Assembly (NCBI GenBank): GCA_026537415.1 | Contig: JAFNMF010000001.1 | Coordinates: 489,572-553,571, forward strand | Reading direction: 5' to 3' | Length of the DNA stretch: 64,000 nt | From: Acetobacteraceae bacterium B3987 | Lineage (GTDB): Bacteria; Pseudomonadota; Alphaproteobacteria; Acetobacterales; Acetobacteraceae | In this document: one piece after another, positions 7,967-17,851 of the stretch | Numbering within the stretch: position 1 is the first letter of the stretch | How the letters are laid out: every line of letters starts with the position of its first letter | Position numbers and translations under genes: made by a program | The notes under the pieces: generated by a model | The model's input: only the letters and a program-made list of their open reading frames with translations | Told to the model about the DNA's origin: nothing | Database searches by the model: none

Positions 7967-8959
7967 ATGATCTCTCGTATGATAGAGAAACGGCCCCTTA
8001 ATGTTGCCATTGCAGGCGCAGGCCATTTTGGCCGCTTCCATGCTCTTCAGGCTGCCCGACACAAACGAGAATATCTGGTCGGGCTGTATGACCCTGATCA
8101 TGAACGGGCTCGGACAGTCGCTCAGGAAACAGGAACAGTCGTTTTTAGAGATTATGAAGAGCTGCTGAAACAATGTGATGCTGTTCTCATCGCCTCTCCC
8201 GCTGAGACGCATTACCGTCTAGCACGACAAGCCCTAGAAGCTGGACGACATGTGATGGTTGAGAAGCCTCTTGCTTCCACAAAGACGGAGGGGGAGGCGT
8301 TGGTCCGTTATGCCGAGGAACAAGGCTGCATTCTTCAGGTTGGACATTTATTGCGCTATTCCGCCGAGCATCAGGCTATCAGTACCCGCATAAAACATCC
8401 TCTTTATATCGAGGCTACCAGAATTGCCCCTTATAAAGAGCGAGGAACGGATGTGTCTGTCGTGCTGGATTTAATGATTCATGATCTTGATTTCATTCTG
8501 TCCCTTGTGGATAGCCCCATCCTGCACATTGATGCCATGGGGGCTGCTGTTTCCAGCACTCATGAAGACATCGCTAATGCCCGTGTCCGCTTTGAAAATG
8601 GTTGCGTTGCTTCCATTACGGCCAGTCGTATTTCTTTCAAGACCGAACGAAAAATGCGCCTCTTCGCACAAGAGGGCTATCTTTCGGCAGATTTTATGAG
8701 CCGAAAACTGACCTTCATAAACCGTGATGAGGGCATCCCTTTACCGAGCAGTAATGGTTTTAAACGGCAGAGCCTTCATTGGAAAGAACACGACAACCTT
8801 GCTGCCGAACATGATGCTTTTGTTGCATCTTGTTTAGATGGGACTCCCGTGGTGGTGGATGGTAGAGCTGGGCTAAGAGCTCTTGACGCCGCACTGAGAG
8901 TTGGAGAAGAGATACAGGCTGCCCAGGGTCTGATCCGGCGTGCGGGCTTGATTGACTGA
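7967..8959 (+). CDS. Gfo/Idh/MocA family NAD(P)-dependent oxidoreductase
   Basis: 330 residues from ATG 7967. An N-terminal Rossmann fold has GAGHFGRFH (about 17-25), and EKPLAS (99-104) is the family's catalytic Lys motif. HDLDFILSL in the C-terminal domain supplies the conserved His/Asp. Family members oxidise or reduce sugars, often nucleotide sugars. Some act in making amino-sugar variants of lipid A, but nothing here fixes the substrate. The frame is open back to 7847. ATG 7979 is equally possible and neither has a good Shine-Dalgarno. The gene stands alone between secD and an Imm-like gene. Confidence 0.8.
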   Translation: MISRMIEKRPLNVAIAGAGHFGRFHALQAARHKREYLVGLYDPDHERARTVAQETGTVVFRDYEELLKQCDAVLIASPAETHYRLARQALEAGRHVMVEKPLASTKTEGEALVRYAEEQGCILQVGHLLRYSAEHQAISTRIKHPLYIEATRIAPYKERGTDVSVVLDLMIHDLDFILSLVDSPILHIDAMGAAVSSTHEDIANARVRFENGCVASITASRISFKTERKMRLFAQEGYLSADFMSRKLTFINRDEGIPLPSSNGFKRQSLHWKEHDNLAAEHDAFVASCLDGTPVVVDGRAGLRALDAALRVGEEIQAAQGLIRRAGLID

Positions 8960-9006
8960 CCGGGTCACTGCCTCATGCTTGCTTGTATTATGGAGAAACA
9001 ATTCTC

Positions 9007-9435
9007 ATGGATGTGACCGACTATACTCAGCAGCTTAATGCGATCAATCCGTACCTTAGCCTGTTGATTTTTGTTATTCTCGTACTTTCCATGCTGGCAC
9101 TGTATTTCTTGCCCAGCATCATCGCTATCATGCGGCAACACCCGCAAAAGTGGCTGCTCATCGCCTTGAACGTGTTTGCGGGATGGACCGGTTTTTTCTG
9201 GATTGGTCTGCTTATCTGGTCGCTCTGGCCAAAGGAAAAGTTGATTGCTTTTCAGAATGGGCAGGGTTGGGGCCCCTATCAGGCACATGATCAGACGCAG
9301 TCTTTTAACGGCTCTGCCTACACGACTGCATCTCCCGCTGAAACGCTCGCACAGCTTGCTCGGATGAGGGATCAAGGGATGCTCACAGAAGATGAATTCA
9401 CCAAAGCAAAAGAACGGCTAATCAATCGCCTGTAA
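9007..9435 (+). CDS. Imm-like superinfection-immunity family membrane protein with SHOCT domain
   Basis: 142 residues. Two hydrophobic segments (about 17-44 and 48-74) carry the YFLPSIIAIMRQH...NVFAGWTGFFWIGLLIWSLW pattern of the T4 Imm-related superinfection immunity family. A C-terminal SHOCT motif (LAQLARMRDQGMLTEDEF, about 113-131) follows. Phage Imm blocks entry of phage DNA. Chromosomal relatives are common and mostly uncharacterised, so a defence role is only a possibility. ATG 9007 has GGAGAA nine bases upstream and is preferred over the earlier in-frame start at 8983. Confidence 0.75.
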   Translation: MDVTDYTQQLNAINPYLSLLIFVILVLSMLALYFLPSIIAIMRQHPQKWLLIALNVFAGWTGFFWIGLLIWSLWPKEKLIAFQNGQGWGPYQAHDQTQSFNGSAYTTASPAETLAQLARMRDQGMLTEDEFTKAKERLINRL

Positions 9436-9446
9436 GATACATCATT

Positions 9447-9479
9447 GCTTCAGCCCGACCCGAGCTGTCAGGCTGAAGC
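9447..9479. terminator. Hairpin between convergent Imm-like gene and uup
   Basis: A perfect nine-base inverted repeat GCTTCAGCC / GGCTGAAGC with a 15-base loop lies between the two stop codons. No T-run follows on either strand, so efficiency is uncertain. Confidence 0.45.
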
Positions 9480-9492
9480 AGCACTGTCGAAG

Positions 9493-11304
9493 TCAGCCTC
9501 CAAGCTCTTCTCGTTTACTTTCCAGCTCAACCCAACGTTCCTCAGCAAGACTTAACTTCTGTTCGGTCTCTGCCAGAGCGGCCGTAATCTTCTCGAAGCG
9601 GACAGGGTCCCGGGTATAAAGTTCTGGGTCGGCCAGAGCTTTCCGGCAAAGCGTCGCATCTTTCTCGAGTTTCTCGAGCTTTTCCGGTAGCTGGTCCAAT
9701 TCCCGCTGTTCCTTGTAGCTCAACTTGACTACGCTCTTCTCGGGACGAGAGGGAGGTGAGCTTTTTGCGTCTGGGGATGAGGTTGTATCTTTCTGCTGCC
9801 TCTCCGCAGGTAGCTGTCCCCGGCGTTGTGCCAGCATGTCCGAATAGCCACCAGCATACTCAATCCAGCGACCATTACCTTCTGCCACCAAAGTAGAGGT
9901 TGCCAATCTATCCAGAAAATCACGGTCATGGCTGACAAGCAGTACTGTGCCAGCGTAGTCACCCAACATATCTTGCAGTAGGTCCAGCGTTTCAAGGTCC
10001 AGATCGTTTGTTGGCTCATCCAGCACCAGCAGATTGGAAGGACGAGCAAGAGCTGCCGCCAGAGCCAACCGCCCACGCTCACCCCCTGACAGGTGGCTGA
10101 CTGGTGTGCGTGCCTGTTCCGGTCGAAAGAGAAAGTCCTTCATGTAGCCGATAACATGACGTTTCTCTGTGCCAACCTGCACCATCTCACCATGCCCGTC
10201 CGTCAGAAAGTTGGCGACACTCTGATTTCCATCAAGAGCACTGCGCTGCTGGTCTAGTGTGACCATCTGAATGGATGGGCTGCGTTTAATCTCTCCCGTC
10301 TGTGGCTCCATATCGCCTATAAGAAGACGTAAGAGGGTTGTTTTCCCTGCGCCATTAGCACCGCAAATGCCCAGCCGGTCCCCCTTGGTAACCTTGAGTG
10401 TTAAATCAGAGATGAGGGGACGTTCGGGATAGGCCCAACTAATGGCTTCGGCAGCCATGACAATCTTGCTGGTATTTTCTGCTTCACTGGCTTCCAGCTT
10501 CAGAGTGCCCCTCTGACGAGAGGCTACATCACGTCGCTCTGCTCTTAGGGCTGCCAATTCGGCAACACGCCGTACATTCCGTTTCCGCCGAGCCGTAACG
10601 CCATACCGCATCCAGTCTTCTTCACGGGCAATCTGCCGGTCCAACTTATGTGCCGCCCGTTCGGCAAGTTCTATCTGCTCATCCCGCCATGATTCGAAAT
10701 GGGCAAAGCTGGCATCGAGTCTCTGCGTTGACCCCTGATCCAGCCAAATGACGGCCTTGCATAAGGTTTCCAGAAAGCGACGGTCATGGCTGATAATGAT
10801 CATTCCAGCCCCTGAAGCCAGAAGTTCCCGCTCTAGCCAAGCAATGCAGGGGAGGTCCAGATGGTTGGTTGGCTCATCCAGTAGGAGGAGGTCTGGTTCA
10901 GTCGCTAAGGCACGAGCCAGGGCACTCCGACGTGCTTCGCCCCCGGAGAGGCTGGCACATTTTTCATTGCCACTCATGCCCAGCTCGCTCAGCATGGCAC
11001 GGGCTCGGTAATGTGTCGTTTCGTCTAGATCAGCCGTGACGTAATTAAAAACTGTGTCCCAAACGGACAGATCAGGTTCCTGAGGCAGGTAATGCACTTT
11101 CAGGCCGGGCTGTAGAAAACGCTCCCCGCTATCAGCCTCCAGTTCTCCCGCTGCAATACGGAGCAGAGTGGACTTGCCAGAGCCATTACGCCCGACAAGA
11201 CAGAGCCGCTCACCCGGTTGTACGGAGAGTGTGGCACCATCCAATAGGGGACGACCGCCCAGTGTGTATGAAATGTTCTGTAAATTGAGAATTGGTGCAG
11301 ACAT
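9493..11304 (-). CDS. uup: ABC-F family ATPase Uup
   Basis: 603 residues, soluble with two ABC cassettes and no membrane domain. Cassette 1 has GRNGSGKST (about 38-46), LSGGEARR and LLLDEPTNHLD. The linker is rich in Arg/Glu. Cassette 2 has GANGAGKTT, LSGGERGR and LVLDEPTNDLD. The C-terminal about 80 residues form a charged coiled coil with KLSYKEQRELDQLPEKLE, diagnostic of Uup, which binds DNA and affects transposon excision and ribosome-related functions. It diverges from cydD. Confidence 0.93.
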   Translation of the reverse strand: MSAPILNLQNISYTLGGRPLLDGATLSVQPGERLCLVGRNGSGKSTLLRIAAGELEADSGERFLQPGLKVHYLPQEPDLSVWDTVFNYVTADLDETTHYRARAMLSELGMSGNEKCASLSGGEARRSALARALATEPDLLLLDEPTNHLDLPCIAWLERELLASGAGMIIISHDRRFLETLCKAVIWLDQGSTQRLDASFAHFESWRDEQIELAERAAHKLDRQIAREEDWMRYGVTARRKRNVRRVAELAALRAERRDVASRQRGTLKLEASEAENTSKIVMAAEAISWAYPERPLISDLTLKVTKGDRLGICGANGAGKTTLLRLLIGDMEPQTGEIKRSPSIQMVTLDQQRSALDGNQSVANFLTDGHGEMVQVGTEKRHVIGYMKDFLFRPEQARTPVSHLSGGERGRLALAAALARPSNLLVLDEPTNDLDLETLDLLQDMLGDYAGTVLLVSHDRDFLDRLATSTLVAEGNGRWIEYAGGYSDMLAQRRGQLPAERQQKDTTSSPDAKSSPPSRPEKSVVKLSYKEQRELDQLPEKLEKLEKDATLCRKALADPELYTRDPVRFEKITAALAETEQKLSLAEERWVELESKREELGG

Positions 11305-11437
11305 GTGCCTGATGTGCGGAAAACTGAACAGATTTGCAATACGAAACAGGTAAAGAGATGTAAGAAAGATTTTTCCGATAGAAAACTTTTACACTGTCTG
11401 TTTCTATTTCTCTGTCTTCGCCTGTATATATCCCCGC

Positions 11438-13132
11438 ATGAAGGCAGACAAGAAGATGCTAAAAAGCTGGGTACGGCAGCAGAATAGCGCCAATCGCTCA
11501 GCTACTATGATGATGGCTCTGACAGGGATGTGCAACGTCCTTGCCGGAATGGTTCTGGTATGGAGCCTTGCTTCCATTCTGGCGGAACTGCTGGCAGGCG
11601 GGCAGGGAGTCCCCCCTCGTTGGCTGGTCCTCTTCGTTCTTGCTTCTGTTCTCCGTGTCATTCTGGGCTATGTGCAGGAGCAGCTGGCTATTTCCAGTGG
11701 CGAGAAGGCTCGTAAACGCCTGCGGCGTGAACTGCTCGCCCGCTTCTTTACACAGGGGCCTGCGCTATTGCGTCACCAGCATAGTGCAGCACTAGCTTCT
11801 CTCCTGACAGATCGTATCGAGGCACTGGAAGGATATTTTGCCCGCTGGTTGCCCGCTTCAGCCCTCTGGGTAGTAGCCCAATGGTCCGTTGTGTTGGTTG
11901 TCTTCTGGCAGAATCACCGTGCCGGTTTCATTCTGGGAGGATGCTGTCTTTTTCTCCCAGTTTTTCAGGCTGTGTTTGGCATTGCTACGGCTATTGCTTC
12001 ACGCCGTCAGCTTTTAGCACTTAACCGTCTTCAGGTCCGTTTCCTTGATCGTATCCGTGGCATCGCCACCATCGTACTTTCAGGCAATACGGAAAAAGAT
12101 GCCCAGAACCTCGGTCACGCCGCCAATGAGCTACGTCAGCGAACCATGAAAGTGCTGCGTATAGCGTTTTTGACGTCAGCTTCCACCGATATTGCCATGA
12201 TTGTCGCATTGGTCTGGATCGTGATCGATCAACGCCACGGCCTATTGCATGGCGGCTCTATCCCGCAGACAACCAGCATTCTGTTTGCTGTCCTTATGGT
12301 ACCAGAAGCTTTTGCACCCTTCAGGGCTCTTTCTGCGGCCTATCAAGACAGAGCGCAGATCACTAATAGCGGTGAAGCCGTCCAGAAACTGCCGCTTCTG
12401 CCTGAAGTAACGGTGAAGGAAGCCGCTACCAGCCTGATTCCGGAGCGAACGGATAAGGGCATTGAACTGGATGTACGAAATGTTTCCTACCAGTGGGTAG
12501 AAGATCACCCGTTAGCATTGGATAATATTTCCTTCCATCTCAAAGCTGGCGATGTTGCCCTTCTGACCGGTCCATCCGGTGCCGGGAAATCAACGCTCAT
12601 AGAAATGCTTTTAGGATTCATTCGTCCACTTGAAGGGAGTATCCTTCTCGGTGGTGCGGATCTCCAGACGTTGCAGCCGTCCGACGTGACACGTCAGATC
12701 AGTTGGATTGGTCAGAAGCCAATTATTTTCGCTGGAACTCTCCGTGAGAACATCATGTTTGCAGCACCAGGGGCTTCGGAAGCACAACTTCAAGAAGCTC
12801 TGGAAGCTTCTGCCGTCAAGGATTATCTAGCTATTCTGCCTGATGGGCTAGAAACAAAATTGGGTGAGGGGGGCTATGGCCTTTCTGGGGGACAGGCACA
12901 GCGTATCACTATTGCCAGAGCTTTCCTGAAAGATGCGCCTCTACTCATCATGGATGAACCAACAGCTCATCTCGACCCTGCTACAGAACAGGAAATACTT
13001 GTTTCTCTCCGGCGCCTTCTAAAGGGGCGCACAGCTCTGATCTCCACTCATTCTTCCCAGTTCCACGATATCGGCGAGACCGTGCATCTCTCTATCGAAA
13101 AAGGACGGGTCACGGAACAGGAGATACTGTAA
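11438..13132 (+). CDS. cydD: Thiol reductant ABC exporter subunit CydD
   Basis: 564 residues. CydDC is a heterodimeric ABC exporter of cysteine and glutathione needed to assemble cytochrome bd oxidase. Six membrane helices occupy about residues 20-320. The nucleotide-binding domain follows, with GPSGAGKST (about 376), LSGGQAQRI and LLIMDEPTAHLD. No strong Shine-Dalgarno precedes the first ATG. An in-frame Met seven codons later is possible. The stop and the cydC start share one base (TAATG). cydAB are not in the window. Confidence 0.9.
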   Translation: MKADKKMLKSWVRQQNSANRSATMMMALTGMCNVLAGMVLVWSLASILAELLAGGQGVPPRWLVLFVLASVLRVILGYVQEQLAISSGEKARKRLRRELLARFFTQGPALLRHQHSAALASLLTDRIEALEGYFARWLPASALWVVAQWSVVLVVFWQNHRAGFILGGCCLFLPVFQAVFGIATAIASRRQLLALNRLQVRFLDRIRGIATIVLSGNTEKDAQNLGHAANELRQRTMKVLRIAFLTSASTDIAMIVALVWIVIDQRHGLLHGGSIPQTTSILFAVLMVPEAFAPFRALSAAYQDRAQITNSGEAVQKLPLLPEVTVKEAATSLIPERTDKGIELDVRNVSYQWVEDHPLALDNISFHLKAGDVALLTGPSGAGKSTLIEMLLGFIRPLEGSILLGGADLQTLQPSDVTRQISWIGQKPIIFAGTLRENIMFAAPGASEAQLQEALEASAVKDYLAILPDGLETKLGEGGYGLSGGQAQRITIARAFLKDAPLLIMDEPTAHLDPATEQEILVSLRRLLKGRTALISTHSSQFHDIGETVHLSIEKGRVTEQEIL

Positions 13133-14769
13133 TGAAACAGTTGCAGCCATTATGGAATATATGGAAAGCTCGTGGAGGCCGTCTACTTGTAGGGCTGCTT
13201 CTGGCTGAACTCTCTGTCTGTGCCGTTTTTCTCCTCATGGGGCAGACAGGTTCCCGCCTTGGGTTGATTGCCGTTGGTGGAGTTGTTGCATTCGGCATCC
13301 TTAGATTTGCCGGTGCATCCCGCATTATCCTGCGCTATTTGGAGCGTCTAGCAACGCATGATGCCACCTTCCGGGTTTTGGCTGATATTCGCCTCTGGTT
13401 CTATAGAAGCCTTGCCAAGGGAGCCGCAGCTGGACTGGGCTTCCGCCGTTCTGGTGACCTGCTATCTCGTCTGGTTGCTGATGTGCAGAGTCTGGATAGC
13501 CTGTACCTGCGTATTCTGGTTCCTCTGGCAACCTCCCTTTTCAGCCTATGCATCATCCTCTGGGTTTGCCTGAAAGGAAGCATCCTGCTGGCACTCAGCA
13601 TAGGAATCATTTTCTGTCTGGTTGCTTTTGCCTTACCTGCCCTCATGGCAAAAATTTCCTATCGCTGGGGGCCAGAACTCCAGAGAACACAGGCCGAAAT
13701 GAACAATCAGGCCCTTGATCTCGTAGGCGGTATGCGTGAACTGCGAATTTTCGGGCAGGAACATGCAGCTACTGAGCGTTTTCTCGCCGCTGAAAATGCT
13801 TTCTACGAAACGCAGCGTCGACAAGGACGTGCTATGGCGCACGTTCATGCACTGTCTCTATTGCTGACCCGTTTGGGTGTCGTGCTTGCTTTAGCTGGAT
13901 GTGCCGGTTTCTTCTTCCCGAAGGAACAGGCAGTCATGGGCATTACCATTCTGTTCGTGGTCATGACGGCCCTTGATAATATTGTGGACCTGCCAAGAGC
14001 TGGCTTGCTGTTTGGGCGTATTCGCCATGCGGCGGAGCGTGTGGTGGAGGCCACAGCCATTCCTGCCGGGGTGCCGACAGAAGGAACGGAGCTTGCGCCC
14101 AGCGGGCATGAAATTGAAGGGCGAAACATCACCTTCGGCTGGGCTCCGGATAAAATGATTTTGAAAGATGTCAATTTCAGAATCAGAGAAGGGGAAAGAG
14201 CAGCACTGATCGGACCTTCTGGTGCGGGGAAGTCCAGCCTTGCAGCTCTACTGCTCAAAGTCGTGGCCCCTCAGGAGGGAAGCATCACTCTGGGAGGACA
14301 AGATATCGCCTCCATCCAAACTGAATCCCTGCGGAACAAAGTGGCATGGCTCTCACAGGCCAGTCATCTTTTTGATGATACAATCCGCTCCAACCTTTTG
14401 CTGGGGCGGGATGGTATCTCCGAAGAAACCATATGGGCGGCTCTTGAGCAGGCCCAGATTGCCGAATTTGTGCGTTCCTTACCCGATGGGCTGGATAGCT
14501 GGATTGGTGAGAACGGGTCTCGCATATCTGGAGGGCAGGGGCGTCGTATTGCTCTAGCCCGCGTCCTGCTCTCCAATGCTCCAGTCCTGATCCTTGATGA
14601 ACCCGGCACCGGGCTTGATCTTGAGACAGAACGTGCCTTTCTAGCGACACTTAATCAGCTGGACCGCTCCCGCACTATCCTGCTGATTACTCATCGCCTT
14701 ACGGGGGTGGAGCAGCTTGATCACCTCTGGACGATTCAGAATGGGACTCTAATTTCCCACTCTCTCTGA
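13132..14769 (+). CDS. cydC: Thiol reductant ABC exporter subunit CydC
   Basis: 545 residues, second half of the CydDC exporter. Membrane helices fill the first 300 residues, including the FAGASRIILRYLERLATHDATFR stretch near 63-85 that is characteristic of CydC. The ATPase domain has GPSGAGKSS (about 362), a slightly altered signature ISGGQGRR, and LILDEPGTGLD, with LITHRL as the switch region. Translation is coupled to cydD by the one-base overlap. Confidence 0.93.
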   Translation: MKQLQPLWNIWKARGGRLLVGLLLAELSVCAVFLLMGQTGSRLGLIAVGGVVAFGILRFAGASRIILRYLERLATHDATFRVLADIRLWFYRSLAKGAAAGLGFRRSGDLLSRLVADVQSLDSLYLRILVPLATSLFSLCIILWVCLKGSILLALSIGIIFCLVAFALPALMAKISYRWGPELQRTQAEMNNQALDLVGGMRELRIFGQEHAATERFLAAENAFYETQRRQGRAMAHVHALSLLLTRLGVVLALAGCAGFFFPKEQAVMGITILFVVMTALDNIVDLPRAGLLFGRIRHAAERVVEATAIPAGVPTEGTELAPSGHEIEGRNITFGWAPDKMILKDVNFRIREGERAALIGPSGAGKSSLAALLLKVVAPQEGSITLGGQDIASIQTESLRNKVAWLSQASHLFDDTIRSNLLLGRDGISEETIWAALEQAQIAEFVRSLPDGLDSWIGENGSRISGGQGRRIALARVLLSNAPVLILDEPGTGLDLETERAFLATLNQLDRSRTILLITHRLTGVEQLDHLWTIQNGTLISHSL

Positions 14770-14878
14770 GAGGACAGTACATTTTTGCTGTCATTGATAG
14801 CTGGGCTATATTGACCATAGGGTAAAGCACGGGCAGTTAAAGATGAGATTGTTATCGTTGATGAGAAAAGGGACTCCC

Positions 14879-15295
14879 ATGAAGAAGGTTTCTACTTTCA
14901 TGCGCCGTCTTGTTCCCGTGGGGGCAACCTCCCTCATGGTAGCTGGACTTCTGGCTGGCTGCGTGTCGCACCCACCACGGAATGATTATGTCATCTTCTT
15001 TGATACAGAATCTGTAACACTTACCCCCACAGGGGAGGCTATCATCGCCAGTGCTGTTGATGCAGCACATAAGCGTCATATCTCACATATTACCGTTGCT
15101 GGGTCTGCTGGAAAAACCGGCGATGCGGATGTGCTGAAGAGAGTGGCTGATGCCCGAGCTGATGCCGTGATTGATGTACTGGTGCAAGATGGCATCAAGC
15201 GTGAGGATATCCACAAGGAAACCTTTGTGCCAACAGATGTTGAAAATTCACGCGTTGCATTCCGTCGTGTCACGGTTCATCTGGGCGACCATTGA
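14879..15295 (+). CDS. OmpA-like periplasmic lipoprotein
   Basis: 138 residues from ATG 14879. A lipoprotein signal peptide ends in the lipobox LLAGC (lipidated Cys28). The rest resembles a small OmpA-type domain: FFDTESVTLTP near the start, ITVAGSAGKTG in the middle, then RVADARADAVIDVLVQDGI (arginine/aspartate pattern of peptidoglycan-binding OmpA domains). It is probably anchored in the outer membrane and touches peptidoglycan. AGGGA lies five bases before this ATG, so it is preferred to the earlier in-frame ATG 14843. The stop overlaps the recQ TTG start. Confidence 0.75.
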   Translation: MKKVSTFMRRLVPVGATSLMVAGLLAGCVSHPPRNDYVIFFDTESVTLTPTGEAIIASAVDAAHKRHISHITVAGSAGKTGDADVLKRVADARADAVIDVLVQDGIKREDIHKETFVPTDVENSRVAFRRVTVHLGDH

Positions 15296-17181
15296 TCCAG
15301 CAGCATGATCAACGTGACGGGGAGCTTTACGAAGGAATAGGCAACCCGATCGACCATTTCCCCCGTCACGTTGGCGAATCTCCTGAAGAAGTCCTTCACC
15401 GTGTTTTTGGCTTTGAAGCTTTTCGGGGGCTTCAGGAAAGTGCAGTTCAAGCTGTTATGAATCATGAGGATGTCCTCATCCTCATGCCTACAGGGGGCGG
15501 GAAAAGCTTGTGCTATCAAGTACCCGCCCTCTGCCGTAAAGGGGTGGGGCTTGTCATTTCCCCTCTGATCGCCTTGATGGAAGATCAGGTTGCCGGGTTA
15601 AGGCAGCTGGGAGTGAGAGCAGCAGCACTCCATTCCGAAATGGAGTATCAAGATCAACAAACCGTCAGGGAAGATCTGCTCTGCGATCAACTCGATCTTC
15701 TTTACATTTCGCCAGAACGGCTATTAACGCCCTACAGCCTCAACTTGCTGAAGCGGTGCAACCTCTCACTCATTGCTATTGATGAGGCGCATTGCGTCTC
15801 CGCTTGGGGGCATGATTTCCGACCAGAATATAGGGAACTGGCGAATCTAAAAGAGCTGTTTCCCAATGTTCCCCGCATTGCTCTAACGGCTACGGCAGAC
15901 CCACGTACACGGAGTGACATACTCTCTGCACTGGACATGCCGCACGCTCGCATTCTCATGGGGAGTTTTCACAGGAACAATTTGTTCCTTCAGGCACAAC
16001 CGAAATTATCCGAAACACGGCAAGTTCTGGATGCTTTGAGCCGTCACATGGGGCAGGGGGCAGCCATTGTCTATTGTGGCAGCAGAAAGAAAACAGAATC
16101 ACTGGCACGACAACTTCGTGAAAAGGGCTATACGGCTTTCCCATTCCATGCTGGCATGTCCCCTGCAGACAAGAAAAATGTTCTGCTAAGGTTTCGCTCT
16201 GGCGAACCGATGGTTGTAGCGGCCACCATTGCCTTTGGTATGGGAATAGACCGCCCCGACGTCCGTACTGTCATTCATCTGGATATGCCCACCTCACCAG
16301 AGGGATATTACCAGCAAATAGGCCGTGCTGGGCGTGATGGTGAACCTTCACATACGCTCCTACTTTATAGCGGGGAAGGTGTTGCCAGAGCCCGTTATTG
16401 GCTTGAAGAAGCACAGGTCCCTGAGAGTGAGAAACGGGCTATGCAGGGGCGGCTGGAAAGCATGATTTCCCTGACAGAAACAACAGGCTGCCGGACACAG
16501 GCCGTTCTGGCCTGTTTTGGGGAGGCTCTGCATGAACCGTGCGGGCATTGTGATAACTGTTTGCATCCTCCTTCCACTTTCGATGCAACTGAAGCCGCAC
16601 AAAAGGTTCTTTCCACTATCTACCGGACAGGGGAGCGATTTGGGGCTGTGCAGCTTATTGCCGTTCTTAAGGGGAAAATGACTGAAGCGGTGGAACGTCA
16701 CGCCCTTCAGCATCTTTCAGTCTTTGGCATCGGTAAAGATAGGACGGATGTCTGGTGGCGTATGGTTATTCGGCAGCTCATAGCCCGTGGTGCCATTGGC
16801 ATGGTGGGAGATCATGGCGGGCTGGGGCTGAAACGAGGAACAGCTCGCCCTATTCTGCGAGGCGATGTTGCTATCAGTCTGAGAGAAGATGCAACATTGC
16901 GGCATCTAGCCAACATGGGAGGTGCTGCTCAAGGGGATCCCTCTGAAGAACTCTCAGATGAAGAACATCGTCATTTTCTGGCACTGAAAATGTGGCGGCG
17001 AGAAGAAGCCTACCAGCAGGAAATCCCACCTTACATTATTTTCCGTGATGCTACATTGCGGGAGATCGTCCGGGTCCGCCCTGCCAGTAGGCAAGAGCTA
17101 GGCGAAATACGAGGCGTGGGACAGAGCAAAATTGACCGTTACGGTGATGCCGTTTTGGCTATCCTTCAGGAAACCCCCTGA
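15292..17181 (+). CDS. recQ: ATP-dependent DNA helicase RecQ
   Basis: 629 residues. RecQ is a 3'-5' helicase in recombination repair and restart of stalled forks. The order is complete: Walker A PTGGGKS (about 67-73), DEAHCVSAWGHDFRPEY, helicase C domain with GRAGRDG, a zinc site ending CGHCDNC, the RQC winged helix, and a C-terminal HRDC domain (about 560-629). The start is TTG, overlapping the stop of the lipoprotein gene by four bases. No in-frame ATG exists before the conserved region. Confidence 0.93.
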   Translation: MIQQHDQRDGELYEGIGNPIDHFPRHVGESPEEVLHRVFGFEAFRGLQESAVQAVMNHEDVLILMPTGGGKSLCYQVPALCRKGVGLVISPLIALMEDQVAGLRQLGVRAAALHSEMEYQDQQTVREDLLCDQLDLLYISPERLLTPYSLNLLKRCNLSLIAIDEAHCVSAWGHDFRPEYRELANLKELFPNVPRIALTATADPRTRSDILSALDMPHARILMGSFHRNNLFLQAQPKLSETRQVLDALSRHMGQGAAIVYCGSRKKTESLARQLREKGYTAFPFHAGMSPADKKNVLLRFRSGEPMVVAATIAFGMGIDRPDVRTVIHLDMPTSPEGYYQQIGRAGRDGEPSHTLLLYSGEGVARARYWLEEAQVPESEKRAMQGRLESMISLTETTGCRTQAVLACFGEALHEPCGHCDNCLHPPSTFDATEAAQKVLSTIYRTGERFGAVQLIAVLKGKMTEAVERHALQHLSVFGIGKDRTDVWWRMVIRQLIARGAIGMVGDHGGLGLKRGTARPILRGDVAISLREDATLRHLANMGGAAQGDPSEELSDEEHRHFLALKMWRREEAYQQEIPPYIIFRDATLREIVRVRPASRQELGEIRGVGQSKIDRYGDAVLAILQETP

Positions 17182-17200
17182 GGGCTTGAGCCTTCAGGGG
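17175..17200. terminator. Hairpin shared by convergent recQ and PCu(A)C-like gene
   Basis: CCCCTGA and TCAGGGG arms plus an inner GGC/GCC pairing span the recQ stop and reach the 3' end of the opposite gene. No long T-run follows either way, so it may stabilise 3' ends more than terminate. Confidence 0.4.
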
Positions 17201-17700
17201 CCGACATGTTTCTCTTCCACGATGGGTTGCATGGTGAAAGAGGCCGTTACATCTCCAACATCCTGAAAATGGAACGTGAAATCCAGTTTGTTGCCAGGCT
17301 GGTAAGGCACTTTCACCCCATGACAAATCAGGTGATAGCCACTTATGGGGAAGACGAGCGTTCCTTCATGAGGAATGGCCATACGCTGAAAGATATCATA
17401 AGTCTGCTGGGGAGACTGAATCGCTACCTGACTACTCCGGTTTGATGTAACAGAATTGCAGCCCGGGGAGGTAATGCCACGAAGCAGCATGTCCGTTACA
17501 CCATGATTTGTCAGCGAGAATGTGCCGAAAAGGAAAGGAGCTTCTTTATAGCGCGTGTGCAGGGCTGCATCACTAATGGTGATGCTCTTGATCGAAACTG
17601 GCGGAGGCGCTGCATCAGTATCTGCTGCGATGGCATATCCCATACCCTGACTGACCAAAAAAGCAGCCACTGTCAGGGTATTACGTATCATCCTATCCAT
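17194..17700 (-). CDS. PCu(A)C-family periplasmic protein with altered copper ligands
   Basis: 168 residues from ATG 17700, which has AGGA four bases upstream; the frame is open to 17805. A signal peptide ends near YAIAA. The mature protein follows the PCu(A)C (DUF461) plan: [10 protein letters not shown] early strand, [10 protein letters not shown], then IPHEGTLVF and GYHLICHGV. Classical members bind Cu(I) with an HxM...M...HxM set to load cytochrome oxidase. Here the first His/Met pair is not recognisable and the last site reads GYHLICHG, so Met is replaced near the conserved His. Copper delivery is possible but unproven. Confidence 0.7.
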   Translation of the reverse strand: MDRMIRNTLTVAAFLVSQGMGYAIAADTDAAPPPVSIKSITISDAALHTRYKEAPFLFGTFSLTNHGVTDMLLRGITSPGCNSVTSNRSSQVAIQSPQQTYDIFQRMAIPHEGTLVFPISGYHLICHGVKVPYQPGNKLDFTFHFQDVGDVTASFTMQPIVEEKHVGP

Positions 17701-17851
17701 TATTCCTGCTCCCGCTTTCAGATTGAGGAAAATACCGGGCAACCATAAAGAAAAAAGCCCTTTCATATTCCTCAGTGCTGTCATTTCCGATAGACTGCAC
17801 GCCATGCTGGGTCAAGGAAGACCCTGCTCTGGTTGCTTTTCGGATTATGCC

